DNA of 64,000 bases from an uncultured Eubacteriales bacterium (GTDB lineage: Bacteria > Bacillota > Clostridia > Oscillospirales > Acutalibacteraceae): contig CAKSFA010000003.1 in the NCBI GenBank assembly GCA_934454125.1, forward strand, positions 60,752-124,751. The letters run 5' to 3'. Below the pieces are notes generated by a model. The model was given only the letters and a program-made list of their open reading frames with translations. It was not told the DNA's origin and did no database searches. Made by a program: the position numbers and the translations under genes. This document shows positions 1 to 8,065 of the stretch, one piece after another (within the stretch, counting starts at the first letter, position 1; every line of letters starts with the position of its first letter).

Positions 1-198
1 GGTGCAGATTTGCTGGAACAACTCAGTGGCAGAGATTTGGGAGAATGCTTGCTGCTGCCGGAGGTGTTGCTGCGGCATAATACAGATATTTTATTAGATG
101 ATATGACATTAGGGGAACTCAGCACACAGCTGCAGGTACCAATCAACACAGTGCCAAATGATGGAGCGCGGCTGCTGGCCGCTGTATTGGGGGAATAA
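1..198 (+). CDS. C-terminal end of a DUF512/radical SAM-type protein (partial, 5' end outside window)
   Basis: The frame is open from base 1 and ends at a TAA at 196-198, so only the last 65 residues are seen. They show a Leu-rich 'LLPEVLLR' stretch followed by 'LLDDMTLGEL', resembling the C-terminal end of DUF512 proteins, which carry N-terminal PDZ-like and radical SAM-like parts and often lie directly upstream of der in Clostridia. The next gene begins 5 bp downstream, so the two are probably co-transcribed. The TTG at 10 is only an internal codon. Assignment rests on this short tail plus synteny; the function of the family is not established. Confidence 0.6.
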   Translation, partial: GADLLEQLSGRDLGECLLLPEVLLRHNTDILLDDMTLGELSTQLQVPINTVPNDGARLLAAVLGE

Positions 199-202
199 CG
201 CA

Positions 203-1531
203 ATGGCAAAACCAATCGTTGCGATTGTAGGCAGACCAAATGTAGGGAAGTCTACCTTATTTAATAAATTGATCGGTAAACGGCTATCGATTGTAGATGA
301 CACGCCTGGCGTAACCAGAGATCGTATTTATGGTGAGTGCCAGTGGCAAGACCGTACCTTTTCTTTGGTAGATACCGGAGGAATTGAACCGGCTGCAAAT
401 GATGTGATTTTGGCGCAGATGCGCACACAGGCTCAGATTGCGATTGACGGTGCCGATGTCATTATTATGGTGACAGATCTGCGCAGCGGTATTGTGGCAA
501 CGGACCAGGAAGTGGCACAGATGCTGCAAAAAAGTGGCAGACCGATTCTGCTTGCTGTAAATAAATGTGACAATGTGGGTCAAACGCCTGCTGAGTTTTA
601 TGAATTTTATAATTTGGGTTTGGGTGATCCTGTTGCAATTTCTTCTGTGCACGGGCATGGCACAGGCGATTTGCTTGACCGCGTTTTGGCGCTTTTACCT
701 CCGCCGGTGCAGGAGGATGAGCAGGCCACAGAGATTAAAATTGCGGTGATCGGCAAGCCGAATGTGGGCAAGTCATCGCTGGTAAATAAAATTGCAGGAC
801 AAGAACGATGCATCGTCTCAAATATTGCAGGCACTACACGTGATGCGATTGATACTGCCGTAGAAAATAAGCACGGCAAATTTCTGCTGATTGATACTGC
901 TGGTCTACGCCGCCAAAGTAAGGTTTACAAAGCGGATGACAACATTGAGCGCTACAGTATTCTGCGGGCACAGATGGCGATTGAGCGTGCGGATGTATGC
1001 GTGATTGTAATTGACGCAACAGAGGGCTTTACAGAGCAGGACTCCAAAGTGGCAGGACTGGCGCATGATGCCGGTAAAGGCTGCGTGATTGCTGTAAATA
1101 AGTGGGATGCAGTGGAAAAAGATGATAAAACGATGCAAAGCTACCGCAAGCAATTAGAGGTGGATTTTGCGTTTATGTCGTATGCGCCGTTTGTGTTTAT
1201 TTCGGCACATACGGGTCAGAGATTAGATCGTCTGTTTGAGCTTGTGAAACTGGCAGCAAACTCAAACGCAATGCGCATTACAACCGGTACGCTCAATGAT
1301 ATTTTGGCGCAGGCAACTGCACGTGTGCAGCCACCCACAGACAAGGGTAAACGGCTGAAAATCTATTATATGACACAGGCGAGCACAAAGCCACCGACCT
1401 TTGTATGTTTTGTGAATGACAGCGAGCTGTTTCATTTTTCGTATCAGCGGTATTTGGAAAATCGCATACGCGAAACCTTTGGTTTAGAAGGTACGCCGGT
1501 GCGTTTTCTGATTCGTGAGCGCGGTGATTGA
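203..1531 (+). CDS. der: Ribosome assembly GTPase Der (EngA)
   Basis: This encodes the double-GTPase Der (442 residues), a cytoplasmic factor for 50S subunit maturation. The ATG at 203 gives the family's usual N-terminus, with the first P-loop 'GRPNVGKS' at residues 10-17. A second P-loop 'GKPNVGKS' lies near residue 183, with G3 motifs 'DTGG' and 'DTAG' and G4 motifs 'NKCD' and 'NKWD'. The last ~100 residues have the KH-like character that ends Der proteins. An in-frame ATG at 158 would add 15 residues overlapping the upstream gene and is not expected in the family. plsY follows after 10 bp; Der-plsY adjacency is common in Firmicutes. Confidence 0.97.
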   Translation: MAKPIVAIVGRPNVGKSTLFNKLIGKRLSIVDDTPGVTRDRIYGECQWQDRTFSLVDTGGIEPAANDVILAQMRTQAQIAIDGADVIIMVTDLRSGIVATDQEVAQMLQKSGRPILLAVNKCDNVGQTPAEFYEFYNLGLGDPVAISSVHGHGTGDLLDRVLALLPPPVQEDEQATEIKIAVIGKPNVGKSSLVNKIAGQERCIVSNIAGTTRDAIDTAVENKHGKFLLIDTAGLRRQSKVYKADDNIERYSILRAQMAIERADVCVIVIDATEGFTEQDSKVAGLAHDAGKGCVIAVNKWDAVEKDDKTMQSYRKQLEVDFAFMSYAPFVFISAHTGQRLDRLFELVKLAANSNAMRITTGTLNDILAQATARVQPPTDKGKRLKIYYMTQASTKPPTFVCFVNDSELFHFSYQRYLENRIRETFGLEGTPVRFLIRERGD

Positions 1532-1541
1532 GGAGGAACCC

Positions 1542-2243
1542 ATGCAGGAACTGTTGGAAACTTTTGCGTTGCCGGTATCGGCAATTATGCTTGCCTCTTA
1601 TTTGCTGGGCAGCATCAGTTTTTCGATTATTTTTACTAAAATGTTCAGCAAAGAAGATATTCGCACGATGGGCAGTGGTAATGCAGGTACTACGAATGTA
1701 CTGCGTTCCGTGGGCAAACGTGCGGCAATTTTGACGTTTGTGTTTGACGTATTAAAGTGTGTAATCGCGGTGGTATTGACCAGATTTACTTTGGAATATT
1801 TGTGTAATGGCACAAATGCTCCGGCTTATATTGTGAATTATGGCATTTATTTATCAGGCTTTTGCTGCGCTTTGGGGCATATTTACCCAGTGTTTTTCAA
1901 ATTTAAAGGGGGCAAGGGTGTTGTAACCGTTGCAACAATGGCAGCTCTGGCAGATTGGCGTGTGTTTTTGGCCAATATCGGGGTGTTTTTACTGATATTT
2001 GCCATTTGGAAAATGGTGTCGCTGGCATCGGTGATTTCGGCGTGCATTTACCCTGTTTCTACATTTTTGATTACCTTTTTTGCAGATTATCAAACCGGCG
2101 TAGTTTCACTGAAATATGTCTGCATTGTAACTGCGATGACAGCGGTAATCGGTGGAGTGGTAGTACTAAAACACCGAAGCAATTTGGTGCGCATCAAAAA
2201 TGGTACGGAAAAACGCTTATTTGGACAGAAAAAAGCAGAATAA
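1542..2243 (+). CDS. plsY: Glycerol-3-phosphate acyltransferase PlsY
   Basis: PlsY transfers an acyl group from acyl-phosphate to glycerol-3-phosphate, the first step of phosphatidic acid synthesis in most Gram-positives. The 233-residue product is a polytopic membrane protein with several hydrophobic segments. The family motifs are visible: 'GSGNAGTTN' near residue 45 and 'GHIYPVF' followed by 'KGGKGV' near residue 120. The ATG at 1542 has 'AGGAGG' just upstream (1531-1536); a longer frame opens at 1515 inside der but lacks that signal. The gene ends just before a two-way terminator shared with the opposing rpmB. Confidence 0.95.
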   Translation: MQELLETFALPVSAIMLASYLLGSISFSIIFTKMFSKEDIRTMGSGNAGTTNVLRSVGKRAAILTFVFDVLKCVIAVVLTRFTLEYLCNGTNAPAYIVNYGIYLSGFCCALGHIYPVFFKFKGGKGVVTVATMAALADWRVFLANIGVFLLIFAIWKMVSLASVISACIYPVSTFLITFFADYQTGVVSLKYVCIVTAMTAVIGGVVVLKHRSNLVRIKNGTEKRLFGQKKAE

Positions 2244-2247
2244 ACGC

Positions 2248-2280
2248 AAAAAAAGAAGCCCTTTAAGGCTTCTTTTTTTG
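2248..2280. terminator. Bidirectional intrinsic terminator between plsY and rpmB
   Basis: An A-tract is followed by AAGAAGCC, a short CTTTAA loop, GGCTTCTT and a T-tract. The symmetry lets it stop transcription of plsY (+) and rpmB (-) alike, which fits the convergent gene arrangement. Confidence 0.9.
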
Positions 2281-2288
2281 TTTGAGAG

Positions 2289-2495
2289 TTAAACGGCTGC
2301 AGTGCCGGAGGCTGCACGCGTAACCTTGCCGGAACGCAGGCAGCGGGTGCAGGCGTAAATACGCTTGTTAGAGCCGTTTACCACTGCTTTTACGCGTTTG
2401 ATGTTCGGCTTCCAAGTTCGATTCGAACGGCGATGTGAGTGGGAAATTTTAATGCCGAAGGACACGTTTTTGCCGCAAATTTCGCATTTTGCCAT
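2289..2495 (-). CDS. rpmB: 50S ribosomal protein L28
   Basis: L28 is a small large-subunit protein. The 68-residue product starts 'MAKCEICGK', is rich in Arg and Lys, and has two Cys pairs ('CEIC' near the N-terminus and 'CTRC' near residue 50), making it the zinc-binding version. The start at 2495 is preceded on the minus strand by 'AAAGGAGGTG' (2505-2514); an in-frame ATG four codons upstream lies too close to that site. In B. subtilis rpmB lies next to spoVM; here it is alone, convergent with plsY, and far from spoVM (21.7 kb), so the order has been broken. Confidence 0.97.
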   Translation of the reverse strand: MAKCEICGKNVSFGIKISHSHRRSNRTWKPNIKRVKAVVNGSNKRIYACTRCLRSGKVTRAASGTAAV

Positions 2496-2545
2496 GTATT
2501 TCTGCACCTCCTTTAAGGGTGTTTTAGTTTCATTACAGCGTTGCT

Positions 2546-2574
2546 ATTTTACCAAATTTGGGTGTGAATTGCAA
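2546..2574 (-). promoter_or_regulatory. Promoter of rpmB
   Basis: Read on the minus strand, TTGCAA (2574-2569), a 17-bp spacer and TAAAAT (2551-2546) form a good vegetative promoter, with a TG one base upstream of the -10. It would give a leader of roughly 40 nt before the rpmB start codon. Confidence 0.75.
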
Positions 2575-2808
2575 GTGTTTTTGCAGATTATTTTTCTTGT
2601 CAGATAAAGTGCAGGGTATAAAAGTAAGTGAAAATGGAAATATATAACAAAATATCATGAAATTTAGGCACTCCCAAATCCCGGTTTCGCGACCATGAAG
2701 TGTCATTTTGCGGTTAGAACTCCTTCGTTTGAAACCAAAACGGTTGAAACAAAAATTTTTGGGCACATAGAAGAAAAATACCGGTTGCGGTTAGACGTTT
2801 TTGGGGAG
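2575..2808. other. Intergenic region with short internal repeats, no gene seen
   Basis: No convincing reading frame with a ribosome binding site lies in this stretch. It holds two copies of TTGCGGTTAGA (2708-2718 and 2785-2795), two near-copies of GTTTGAAAC (2727-2735 and 2742-2750), and a segment around 2680-2715 that resembles part of a repeat found again near 26.15 kb. Confidence 0.5.
2680..2716 (+). repeat. Possible degenerate copy of a dispersed intergenic repeat
   Basis: The stretch from GGTTT through AAGTGTCATTTTGCGG aligns, with one gap and several mismatches, to 26164-26197 (GGTTT through AAGTGCCACTTTGTGC). The match is suggestive only; it is weaker than the match between the copies at 26.15 and 62.26 kb. 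Confidence 0.3.
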
Positions 2809-2837
2809 TTGTGTTTTTTTGGAAAATGGCGTATAAT
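2809..2837 (+). promoter_or_regulatory. Promoter of the M50 protease-scpAB operon
   Basis: TTGTGT (2809-2814), a 17-bp spacer and a perfect TATAAT (2832-2837) precede the GGAGGG ribosome binding site at 2851. The predicted leader is about 20 nt. Confidence 0.75.
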
Positions 2838-2865
2838 AATCAGATAAAAAGGAGGGTGTACAAAT

Positions 2866-3561
2866 TTGATTCTCAGGGTTTTGTTTGATCAAACGCTCAG
2901 CTCGTCCAGTAAGCTGCAGTTGATCATTCCACAGATCATTGCCGTAATCATTATTTTATTTGTCATTTTGCCGCTGCATGAGTTGGCGCACGGCTGGGTA
3001 GCGTACAAATTCGGTGATGATACCGCAAAGCGTGCGGGTCGGCTGACGTTTAATCCACTGGCCAGCATTGACATTTGGGGTGCGTTGATGATTTTACTGA
3101 TCGGATTTGGCTGGGCAAAACCTGTGCCGGTCAATCCCAGTCGAATGAAGCACCCTCGCATAGGTATGGCCGTCACTTCAGCGGCGGGGCCGTTTTCCAA
3201 TTTTTTGGCAGCGCTGTTGGGCGCACTGCTCTATGTGGGACTGCTGGTGGGTCTTGGAGTTGGAATCCTCGACAATTTTGGCATTGAACTGCTCAGCACA
3301 TTTATCACCATTAACGTGTCTCTGGCTGTGTTTAATCTATTGCCCATACCGCCGTTGGATGGCTCTAAGATTTTGGCAGCCTGTCTGCCCCAGCGTGCTG
3401 CGCAGACTTTTTATCGGTATCAGGGAGCCTTTATGATGCTGCTGTATGCATTGATGTTCGCCGGGGTACTCAGTGGCCCGTTGAGCACCGCACAAACCGC
3501 CTGCACCAAAGGTATTTTATGGCTTGCGCAGTTGCCGTTTTCACTGGCAGGGTTGTTGTGA
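2866..3561 (+). CDS. Site-2 protease family (M50) membrane metalloprotease
   Basis: The 231-residue product is an integral membrane zinc protease of the M50 family (YwhC-like group). The zinc motif 'HELAH' sits at residues 38-42 inside a hydrophobic segment, and the third ligand motif appears as 'PPLDG' near residue 165, as is typical. The start is a TTG at 2866, chosen because GGAGGG lies 7 bp upstream and no ATG fits. The stop codon overlaps the scpA start (TGATG), so it is translationally coupled to the chromosome segregation genes; this arrangement recurs in Firmicutes. The substrate is unknown. It is distinct from the SpoIVFB-like M50 protein at 38.5 kb. Confidence 0.88.
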   Translation: MILRVLFDQTLSSSSKLQLIIPQIIAVIIILFVILPLHELAHGWVAYKFGDDTAKRAGRLTFNPLASIDIWGALMILLIGFGWAKPVPVNPSRMKHPRIGMAVTSAAGPFSNFLAALLGALLYVGLLVGLGVGILDNFGIELLSTFITINVSLAVFNLLPIPPLDGSKILAACLPQRAAQTFYRYQGAFMMLLYALMFAGVLSGPLSTAQTACTKGILWLAQLPFSLAGLL

Positions 3562-4295
3562 TGGAAAAACTCTCGTACAAGTTACCGGTATTTGAAGGTC
3601 CGCTGGATTTGCTGCTCCATTTGTTGGCAAAGCATAAACTGGAAATTTGTGATATTGCAATCGCACAGGTTTTGGAGCAATATTTGGCGCATGTAGCAGA
3701 AATGCAGCAGCAAAATATGGAGGTTGCCAGCGAATTTTTGACGATGGCTGCGCGACTGGTGCACATGAAAACCGTGGCGCTGCTGCCAAAGCACGAAGAG
3801 CTGGAAGAACTGCAGGAGGAACTGACCGGGCAACTGCTTGATTATCAGGTGTGTAAAACAATGGCGGCACTGCTGCGGGAGCGGCTTGATTTGGGCAGTT
3901 TTGTGCGCGTGCAGATGCAACTGCCAAAAGACGTGACCTTTTGCGGTGAGATCACACCGGAGCAGTTGCAGCGTGCCTATCAAAACGCGGTGGGGCGTGG
4001 CAAGCGATTTTTGCCGCCGCCAACCGAAGCGTTTGAGGCGCTTGTGGCAAGACCGACGGTGACGGTGGCTTCTCGTATGATACATGTGTTGCGTTGTCTG
4101 TGGAAGGATCGGGAGGTAGCGTATGAACAAGTGTTTGCAAAAGCAGAGAGTCGACCGGAGTTGGTAGCAACATTTTTAGCAGTATTGGAGCTGGTAAAAG
4201 GCAGGCGTGTGGCGGTACGTGATGAAAACGGCGACTCAACCTTAGTGTTATTGGACGGTGGTGACAGAAAGTGGAAACGCAGCAGGGAATCATAG
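3561..4295 (+). CDS. scpA: Segregation and condensation protein A
   Basis: ScpA is the kleisin subunit that bridges the two heads of SMC in bacterial condensin. The 244-residue protein begins 'MEKLSYKLPVFEGPLDLLLHL', the diagnostic N-terminus that binds the SMC neck, and ends in a winged-helix-like part. The ATG at 3561 overlaps the stop of the preceding protease gene; a frame opening at 3519 inside that gene has no binding site. The end overlaps the scpB start by 25 bp, the usual scpAB coupling that keeps subunit ratios steady. Confidence 0.96.
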   Translation: MEKLSYKLPVFEGPLDLLLHLLAKHKLEICDIAIAQVLEQYLAHVAEMQQQNMEVASEFLTMAARLVHMKTVALLPKHEELEELQEELTGQLLDYQVCKTMAALLRERLDLGSFVRVQMQLPKDVTFCGEITPEQLQRAYQNAVGRGKRFLPPPTEAFEALVARPTVTVASRMIHVLRCLWKDREVAYEQVFAKAESRPELVATFLAVLELVKGRRVAVRDENGDSTLVLLDGGDRKWKRSRES

Positions 4296-4822
4296 AAGCA
4301 GTACTGTTTGCGAGTGGGGAACCGATTGCGATCGATAAGATTGCAGCGGCGTTGGAACTGCCGCCCCAAAAGGCGCAGCAGATTGTTACAGCAGTGGCAG
4401 AGCATTTTAATCGCGTCAACAGCGGGATAAAAATCGTACAGCTGGAGGACAGCTACCAGATGTGCACTCGGCCGGAATTTGAAGAGCAGGTACGCATTGC
4501 ACTGGCTCTCAAGCAAAATACACCGCTTTCAGCGGCAGCGCTGGAGGTGCTGGCCATTGTGGCATATCATCAGCCGGTAACACGGGCATTTTTAGAGCAG
4601 GTGCGCGGCGTAGATAGCGGCGGAGTGCTCAATGGTCTGTTTGCCAAGGGACTGGTAGAAGAACGCGGCAGGCTGGAACTGCCAGGCAGGCCACTGCTGT
4701 ACGGCACAACAGAGCATTTTTTGCGGTGTATGGGTCTGGAGACTATTGAAGCGCTGCCCCCTGTGCCACAGCCGCAAGAGTCACAGGCAAATCAACCGCA
4801 GCAAGACGCACAGCAGACGTAA
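4271..4822 (+). CDS. scpB: Segregation and condensation protein B
   Basis: ScpB dimerises and binds the middle of ScpA in the SMC complex. The product (183 residues) begins at a GTG at 4271 within the end of scpA. It shows the family's 'EAVLFASGEP' N-terminal motif and the second winged-helix signature 'LAIVAYHQPVTR' near residue 95, followed by 'LPGRPLLYGTT'. The last ~25 residues are Gln/Pro-rich and look disordered, a common variable tail. DUF2953 follows after 24 bp. Confidence 0.96.
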   Translation: METQQGIIEAVLFASGEPIAIDKIAAALELPPQKAQQIVTAVAEHFNRVNSGIKIVQLEDSYQMCTRPEFEEQVRIALALKQNTPLSAAALEVLAIVAYHQPVTRAFLEQVRGVDSGGVLNGLFAKGLVEERGRLELPGRPLLYGTTEHFLRCMGLETIEALPPVPQPQESQANQPQQDAQQT

Positions 4823-4846
4823 AGCCTGACAAAGGAGGGACTGCGG

Positions 4847-5485
4847 ATGAGCGCATGGGGAGTTTGGCTGATCATAGCGGGTGTTTTGGCGCTGGTTTTG
4901 GCGTTGCTGCTTTGCCCTGTGGTGGTGCAGATAGAATTTTCCGGTGCGTTTGTCATCAAACTGCGTGTGCTGGGGATTCCGATTACGGTCTTTCGGCAAA
5001 AAACGCGAGATACAGCGGAAAAAAAATCTCCAGAAGTGCCGGAAAAAAAGAAAGAAAAATCCGGTAAGTTTGCCGTCTTTGGGGATATACTAAAACGGGA
5101 AGGACTACTTGCTTTGCTGGATTTCTTGAAAGAGTTGGCAAGCATTGCCGCCGGCACAGGCAAACGATTGCTGAAGCATATCCATTGGCGCAAATTTTCT
5201 GTGCTTCTGGCCATTGGCGGGCAGGACGCAGCAAAAACAGCAGTGCAATACGGCCAGGCGTGCGCGGTAGTATATCCAGCTGCAGGGGTTCTAACGGCGC
5301 TGAGCGATTGCAGCCAGACGCATGTTGGCGTCATCGCAGATTTTAAGGCAGGGAAAACCAAAGCAGAGGTTTGTCTAAAGGCTGACATACGCCCGATTTT
5401 TGTATTAACATCAGGCGTAAGCGGGCTGATTAAACTAATAAAGGCATACCGCACAAAAATTGCGGGAACAAAACATGATGGATAA
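4847..5485 (+). CDS. DUF2953 domain membrane protein
   Basis: The 212-residue product has one N-terminal transmembrane segment (about residues 6-24), then a short beta-like stretch, a Lys/Glu-rich charged linker (about residues 50-75) and a C-terminal region resembling DUF2953. Proteins of this family sit between scpB and ytfJ in many spore-forming Clostridia, as here, and are suspected to act in sporulation, but no molecular function is known. AAAGGAGGG lies 7 bp before the ATG. The next gene, ytfJ, starts 14 bp downstream behind its own AAAGGAG site. Confidence 0.8.
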   Translation: MSAWGVWLIIAGVLALVLALLLCPVVVQIEFSGAFVIKLRVLGIPITVFRQKTRDTAEKKSPEVPEKKKEKSGKFAVFGDILKREGLLALLDFLKELASIAAGTGKRLLKHIHWRKFSVLLAIGGQDAAKTAVQYGQACAVVYPAAGVLTALSDCSQTHVGVIADFKAGKTKAEVCLKADIRPIFVLTSGVSGLIKLIKAYRTKIAGTKHDG

Positions 5486-5499
5486 AGGAGTGCACAATT

Positions 5500-5937
5500 A
5501 TGGGAAATCATCCGATCGATGGAATGTTGGATACAACAATGGAGAAAATTAAGGAAATGGCGGATGCAGATGCAGTGGTTGGTAAGCCGATTGTGGCAGC
5601 GGATGGAACAACCGTCATACCAATTTCAAAAGTGAGCTATGGCTTTGCTTCAGGCGGTTCGGATTTTCCGGCAAAATCGCAGCCAGAGAAAGAATTTTTT
5701 GGTGGCGGTGCCGGTGCGGGGATTACCATCACGCCAATCGCGTTTTTATCTGTGCACAATGGTGATGTAAAGCTGGTACAGGTAGAACCGTTTGACGGCT
5801 CAGTAGACCGCATCATTCAAATGGTGCCAGACGTGGTAGATAAAGTTTCTGGTGTCATCAGCCGCAAAAAGGCAGAGCGTGCAGAGAAAAAAGCTGCCCG
5901 AAAGGCTGAAAAGGAAGCGGAAAAGCAACAGGATTAG
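5500..5937 (+). CDS. ytfJ: Sporulation protein YtfJ (GerW family)
   Basis: The 145-residue protein starts 'MGNHPIDGMLDTTMEKIKEM' and has the family's 'VVGKPI' and 'TTVIPISKVSYGF' segments, then a Gly-rich 'GGGAGAG' turn, matching the GerW/YtfJ family. YtfJ is produced in the forespore of B. subtilis and influences germination with some germinants. The C-terminal 30 residues form a strongly charged Lys/Ala/Glu helix, longer than the core domain needs. Position upstream of dacF agrees with the conserved clostridial order scpB-DUF2953-ytfJ-dacF. Confidence 0.92.
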   Translation: MGNHPIDGMLDTTMEKIKEMADADAVVGKPIVAADGTTVIPISKVSYGFASGGSDFPAKSQPEKEFFGGGAGAGITITPIAFLSVHNGDVKLVQVEPFDGSVDRIIQMVPDVVDKVSGVISRKKAERAEKKAARKAEKEAEKQQD

Positions 5938-6000
5938 GAATAACACCCTTTGTACACATAGACAGTGCACCGCCTGCATATAGTGAATGGAGATAGGCAG

Positions 6001-7146
6001 GTGGTTTTTTTGTGGAAAAAATGGATTTGTGCGTTGGTTAGTCTCATTCTGTTGCTTGGGATTGCTGTGCCGGCAAGTGCACAGGAGCATCTTTCGGTTT
6101 CGGCAGCCGCAGCGGTGGTACTCTGTGCAGATAACGGGCAGGTATTATATGCCAAAAATGCAGAAGAAGAACGCGCGATGGCCAGCACAACCAAGATTAT
6201 GACAGCACTTTTAACGCTGGAGGAGGCGCAGCGCAGCGACCGCGTCATAACAGTCAGTCCGGAAGCTGCAGCTGTTGAGGGTTCCTCCATGTACTTAAAC
6301 GCAGGGGATCAGATTACCCTGCGTGGTTTGGCGGCAGGTATGCTGATTGTTTCTGGTAATGACGCAGCGTTTTGCGCAGCACAGGCAATTGCCGGTTCGC
6401 AAGAAGCATTTGCAGCACGCATGAATGAAAAAGCGCAGGCGTTGAATCTTGAGCATACGCAATTTGTTACTGCTTCAGGGCTGGATGCAGACGGGCATTA
6501 TTCAACAGCGCTGGATCTTGCAAAACTGGCAGCAGCTGCGCTGGAAAACGCAGAATTTGCTGAAATCTGTGGGCAAAAGACGTATTCGGTAGACTTTATA
6601 AGCCCGCAACGCACACAGGAATATACCAACCACAATAAGCTGTTGTGCATGTACCGCGGGTGCATCGGGGTAAAAACGGGTTACACCAAAAAAGCGGGGC
6701 GGTGTTTGGTTTCAGCAGCAGAGCGCGATGGTGTGCGGTTGGTGGCAGTTACCTTAAACGCACCTGATGACTGGAACGATCATAGGAACATGCTGGACTA
6801 TGGTTTTGCACAGGTGAGTGCAGTGCAGTTGGATGAACGTGAAACGACCCTTACAGTGGAGGCTGTGGGTGGCACGGTCGGTCAAGTAACCGTGCGCGGT
6901 GGCAACGGCGGCAAGGTGATCGTCAATGCAGCAGACCAGGCGCGTGTCAAGCGTATTGTAGAACTGCCGCGGTTTGTGTATGCACCGCTGATGCAGGGTG
7001 TGCGGCTTGGCAGAGTTGTTTATTACCTGGATGGCAAAGAACTGGGCAGTGTACCGCTGCAAACTGATCAGACGTTGGAACAATTACAAGAAAAGCGCGG
7101 CTGGCTGACACGACTGAAACAGTTTTTTTGCCAACGATTTGGATAA
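6001..7146 (+). CDS. dacF: D-alanyl-D-alanine carboxypeptidase (penicillin-binding protein, DacF/PBP5 family)
   Basis: This serine DD-carboxypeptidase trims the terminal D-Ala from peptidoglycan stem peptides outside the membrane. The 381-residue protein has a signal peptide with probable cleavage after 'ASA' near residue 27. Active-site motifs are complete: S62-T-T-K65, S118-G-N and K225-T-G. The C-terminal ~100 residues fit the beta-rich PBP5 C-terminal domain and a final basic segment. A GTG start at 6001 is preferred because GGAG lies 8 bp upstream; an ATG at 5965 has no site. Being next to ytfJ points to the sporulation-associated DacF branch, though the general vegetative enzyme cannot be excluded. 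Confidence 0.9.
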   Translation: MVFLWKKWICALVSLILLLGIAVPASAQEHLSVSAAAAVVLCADNGQVLYAKNAEEERAMASTTKIMTALLTLEEAQRSDRVITVSPEAAAVEGSSMYLNAGDQITLRGLAAGMLIVSGNDAAFCAAQAIAGSQEAFAARMNEKAQALNLEHTQFVTASGLDADGHYSTALDLAKLAAAALENAEFAEICGQKTYSVDFISPQRTQEYTNHNKLLCMYRGCIGVKTGYTKKAGRCLVSAAERDGVRLVAVTLNAPDDWNDHRNMLDYGFAQVSAVQLDERETTLTVEAVGGTVGQVTVRGGNGGKVIVNAADQARVKRIVELPRFVYAPLMQGVRLGRVVYYLDGKELGSVPLQTDQTLEQLQEKRGWLTRLKQFFCQRFG

Positions 7147-7163
7147 AGAAAGGGAATTGAAGC

Positions 7164-7910
7164 ATGGCAAAGGACGTGAGAATACAGAAGCTGTTGGCAG
7201 ACTGCGGTGTTGCCTCACGGCGCAAGGCAGAGGAGTTGATCGCACAAGGGCGTGTGCGTTGCAACGGCAAACCAGTGCAACTGGGCGATAAAGCAGATGC
7301 AAAAAAAGATAGAATCACAGTGGACAGCAAACCGGTGGTCAGCAGTGTGCGTACGCTGTATTATATGCTGCATAAACCCCGTGGCTTTGTGACGACGATG
7401 CAGGACGAAAGATGCCGCCGGTGCGTTGCAGAACTGGTGGCAGATATACCGGAGCGCCTGTACCCGGTAGGGCGTCTGGATCGGGACTCGGAAGGCCTGC
7501 TTCTGATGACCAACGACGGCGCATTTGCATATGCAATGACGCACCCTTCCCGGCAGATCGCAAAGACGTATCGTGTAACGGTACGCCCGGCTATCACAGA
7601 AGAAATGCTGACCGAGATGACAGTGGGCATGGTTATCGACGGTGAAAAAACAGCGCCGGCGCAGGTGCGTGTGTTGACACAGGAGCCAGGCCGTGTGGTG
7701 TTAGAAATCGTGCTGTATGAGGGCAAAAATCGGCAAATTCGTAAAATGTGCGAGCAACTGGGGCTAGAGGTTGCTCGCCTAAAACGCATAGCTTGTGGTC
7801 CAATCAAACTGGGCATGTTACAACAGGGCAAACACCGCCGCTTAACAGCTGAAGAGGTTAAAAAACTCAAGGCAGCGGCAGCGCCGGCAGCACGTGTGCA
7901 GCATAATTAA
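7164..7910 (+). CDS. rluB: 23S rRNA pseudouridine synthase RluB family
   Basis: The 248-residue protein has an N-terminal S4 RNA-binding domain ('RIQKLLADCGVASRRKAEELI') and a pseudouridine synthase domain with the catalytic Asp in 'GRLDRDSEG' near residue 105. This layout matches RluB/RsuA enzymes that modify 23S or 16S rRNA; in this genomic place (after scpB-ytfJ-dacF) the 23S enzyme is usual. It ends the operon and is followed by a terminator. The C-terminal ~20 residues are Lys/Ala-rich and probably flexible. Confidence 0.92.
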   Translation: MAKDVRIQKLLADCGVASRRKAEELIAQGRVRCNGKPVQLGDKADAKKDRITVDSKPVVSSVRTLYYMLHKPRGFVTTMQDERCRRCVAELVADIPERLYPVGRLDRDSEGLLLMTNDGAFAYAMTHPSRQIAKTYRVTVRPAITEEMLTEMTVGMVIDGEKTAPAQVRVLTQEPGRVVLEIVLYEGKNRQIRKMCEQLGLEVARLKRIACGPIKLGMLQQGKHRRLTAEEVKKLKAAAAPAARVQHN

Positions 7911-7928
7911 ATCGTAAGAAATAAAAAG

Positions 7929-7960
7929 AAAAGACCGAAAGAGGTTTCTTTTGGTCTTTT
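7929..7960 (+). terminator. Intrinsic terminator after rluB
   Basis: AAAAGACC (7929-7936) pairs with GGTCTTTT (7953-7960) around a loop that itself contains GAAA/TTTC. The stem's own 3' arm supplies the T-run. Confidence 0.7.
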
Positions 7961-7974
7961 GTGCGTTGATATGG

Positions 7975-8003
7975 TTGCAATTACTGCACGAAAATGCTAA
8001 AAT
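7975..8003 (+). promoter_or_regulatory. Promoter of the yicC-remA-gmk cluster
   Basis: TTGCAA (7975-7980) and TAAAAT (7998-8003) are separated by 17 bp. It lies directly after the rluB terminator, so it probably starts the long transcript that follows. Confidence 0.75.
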
Positions 8004-8065
8004 AAGCACAATATTCGATACACAGGCAGCGGCAAATATCGCTTTGAAAGTTGGGATGGATTCGG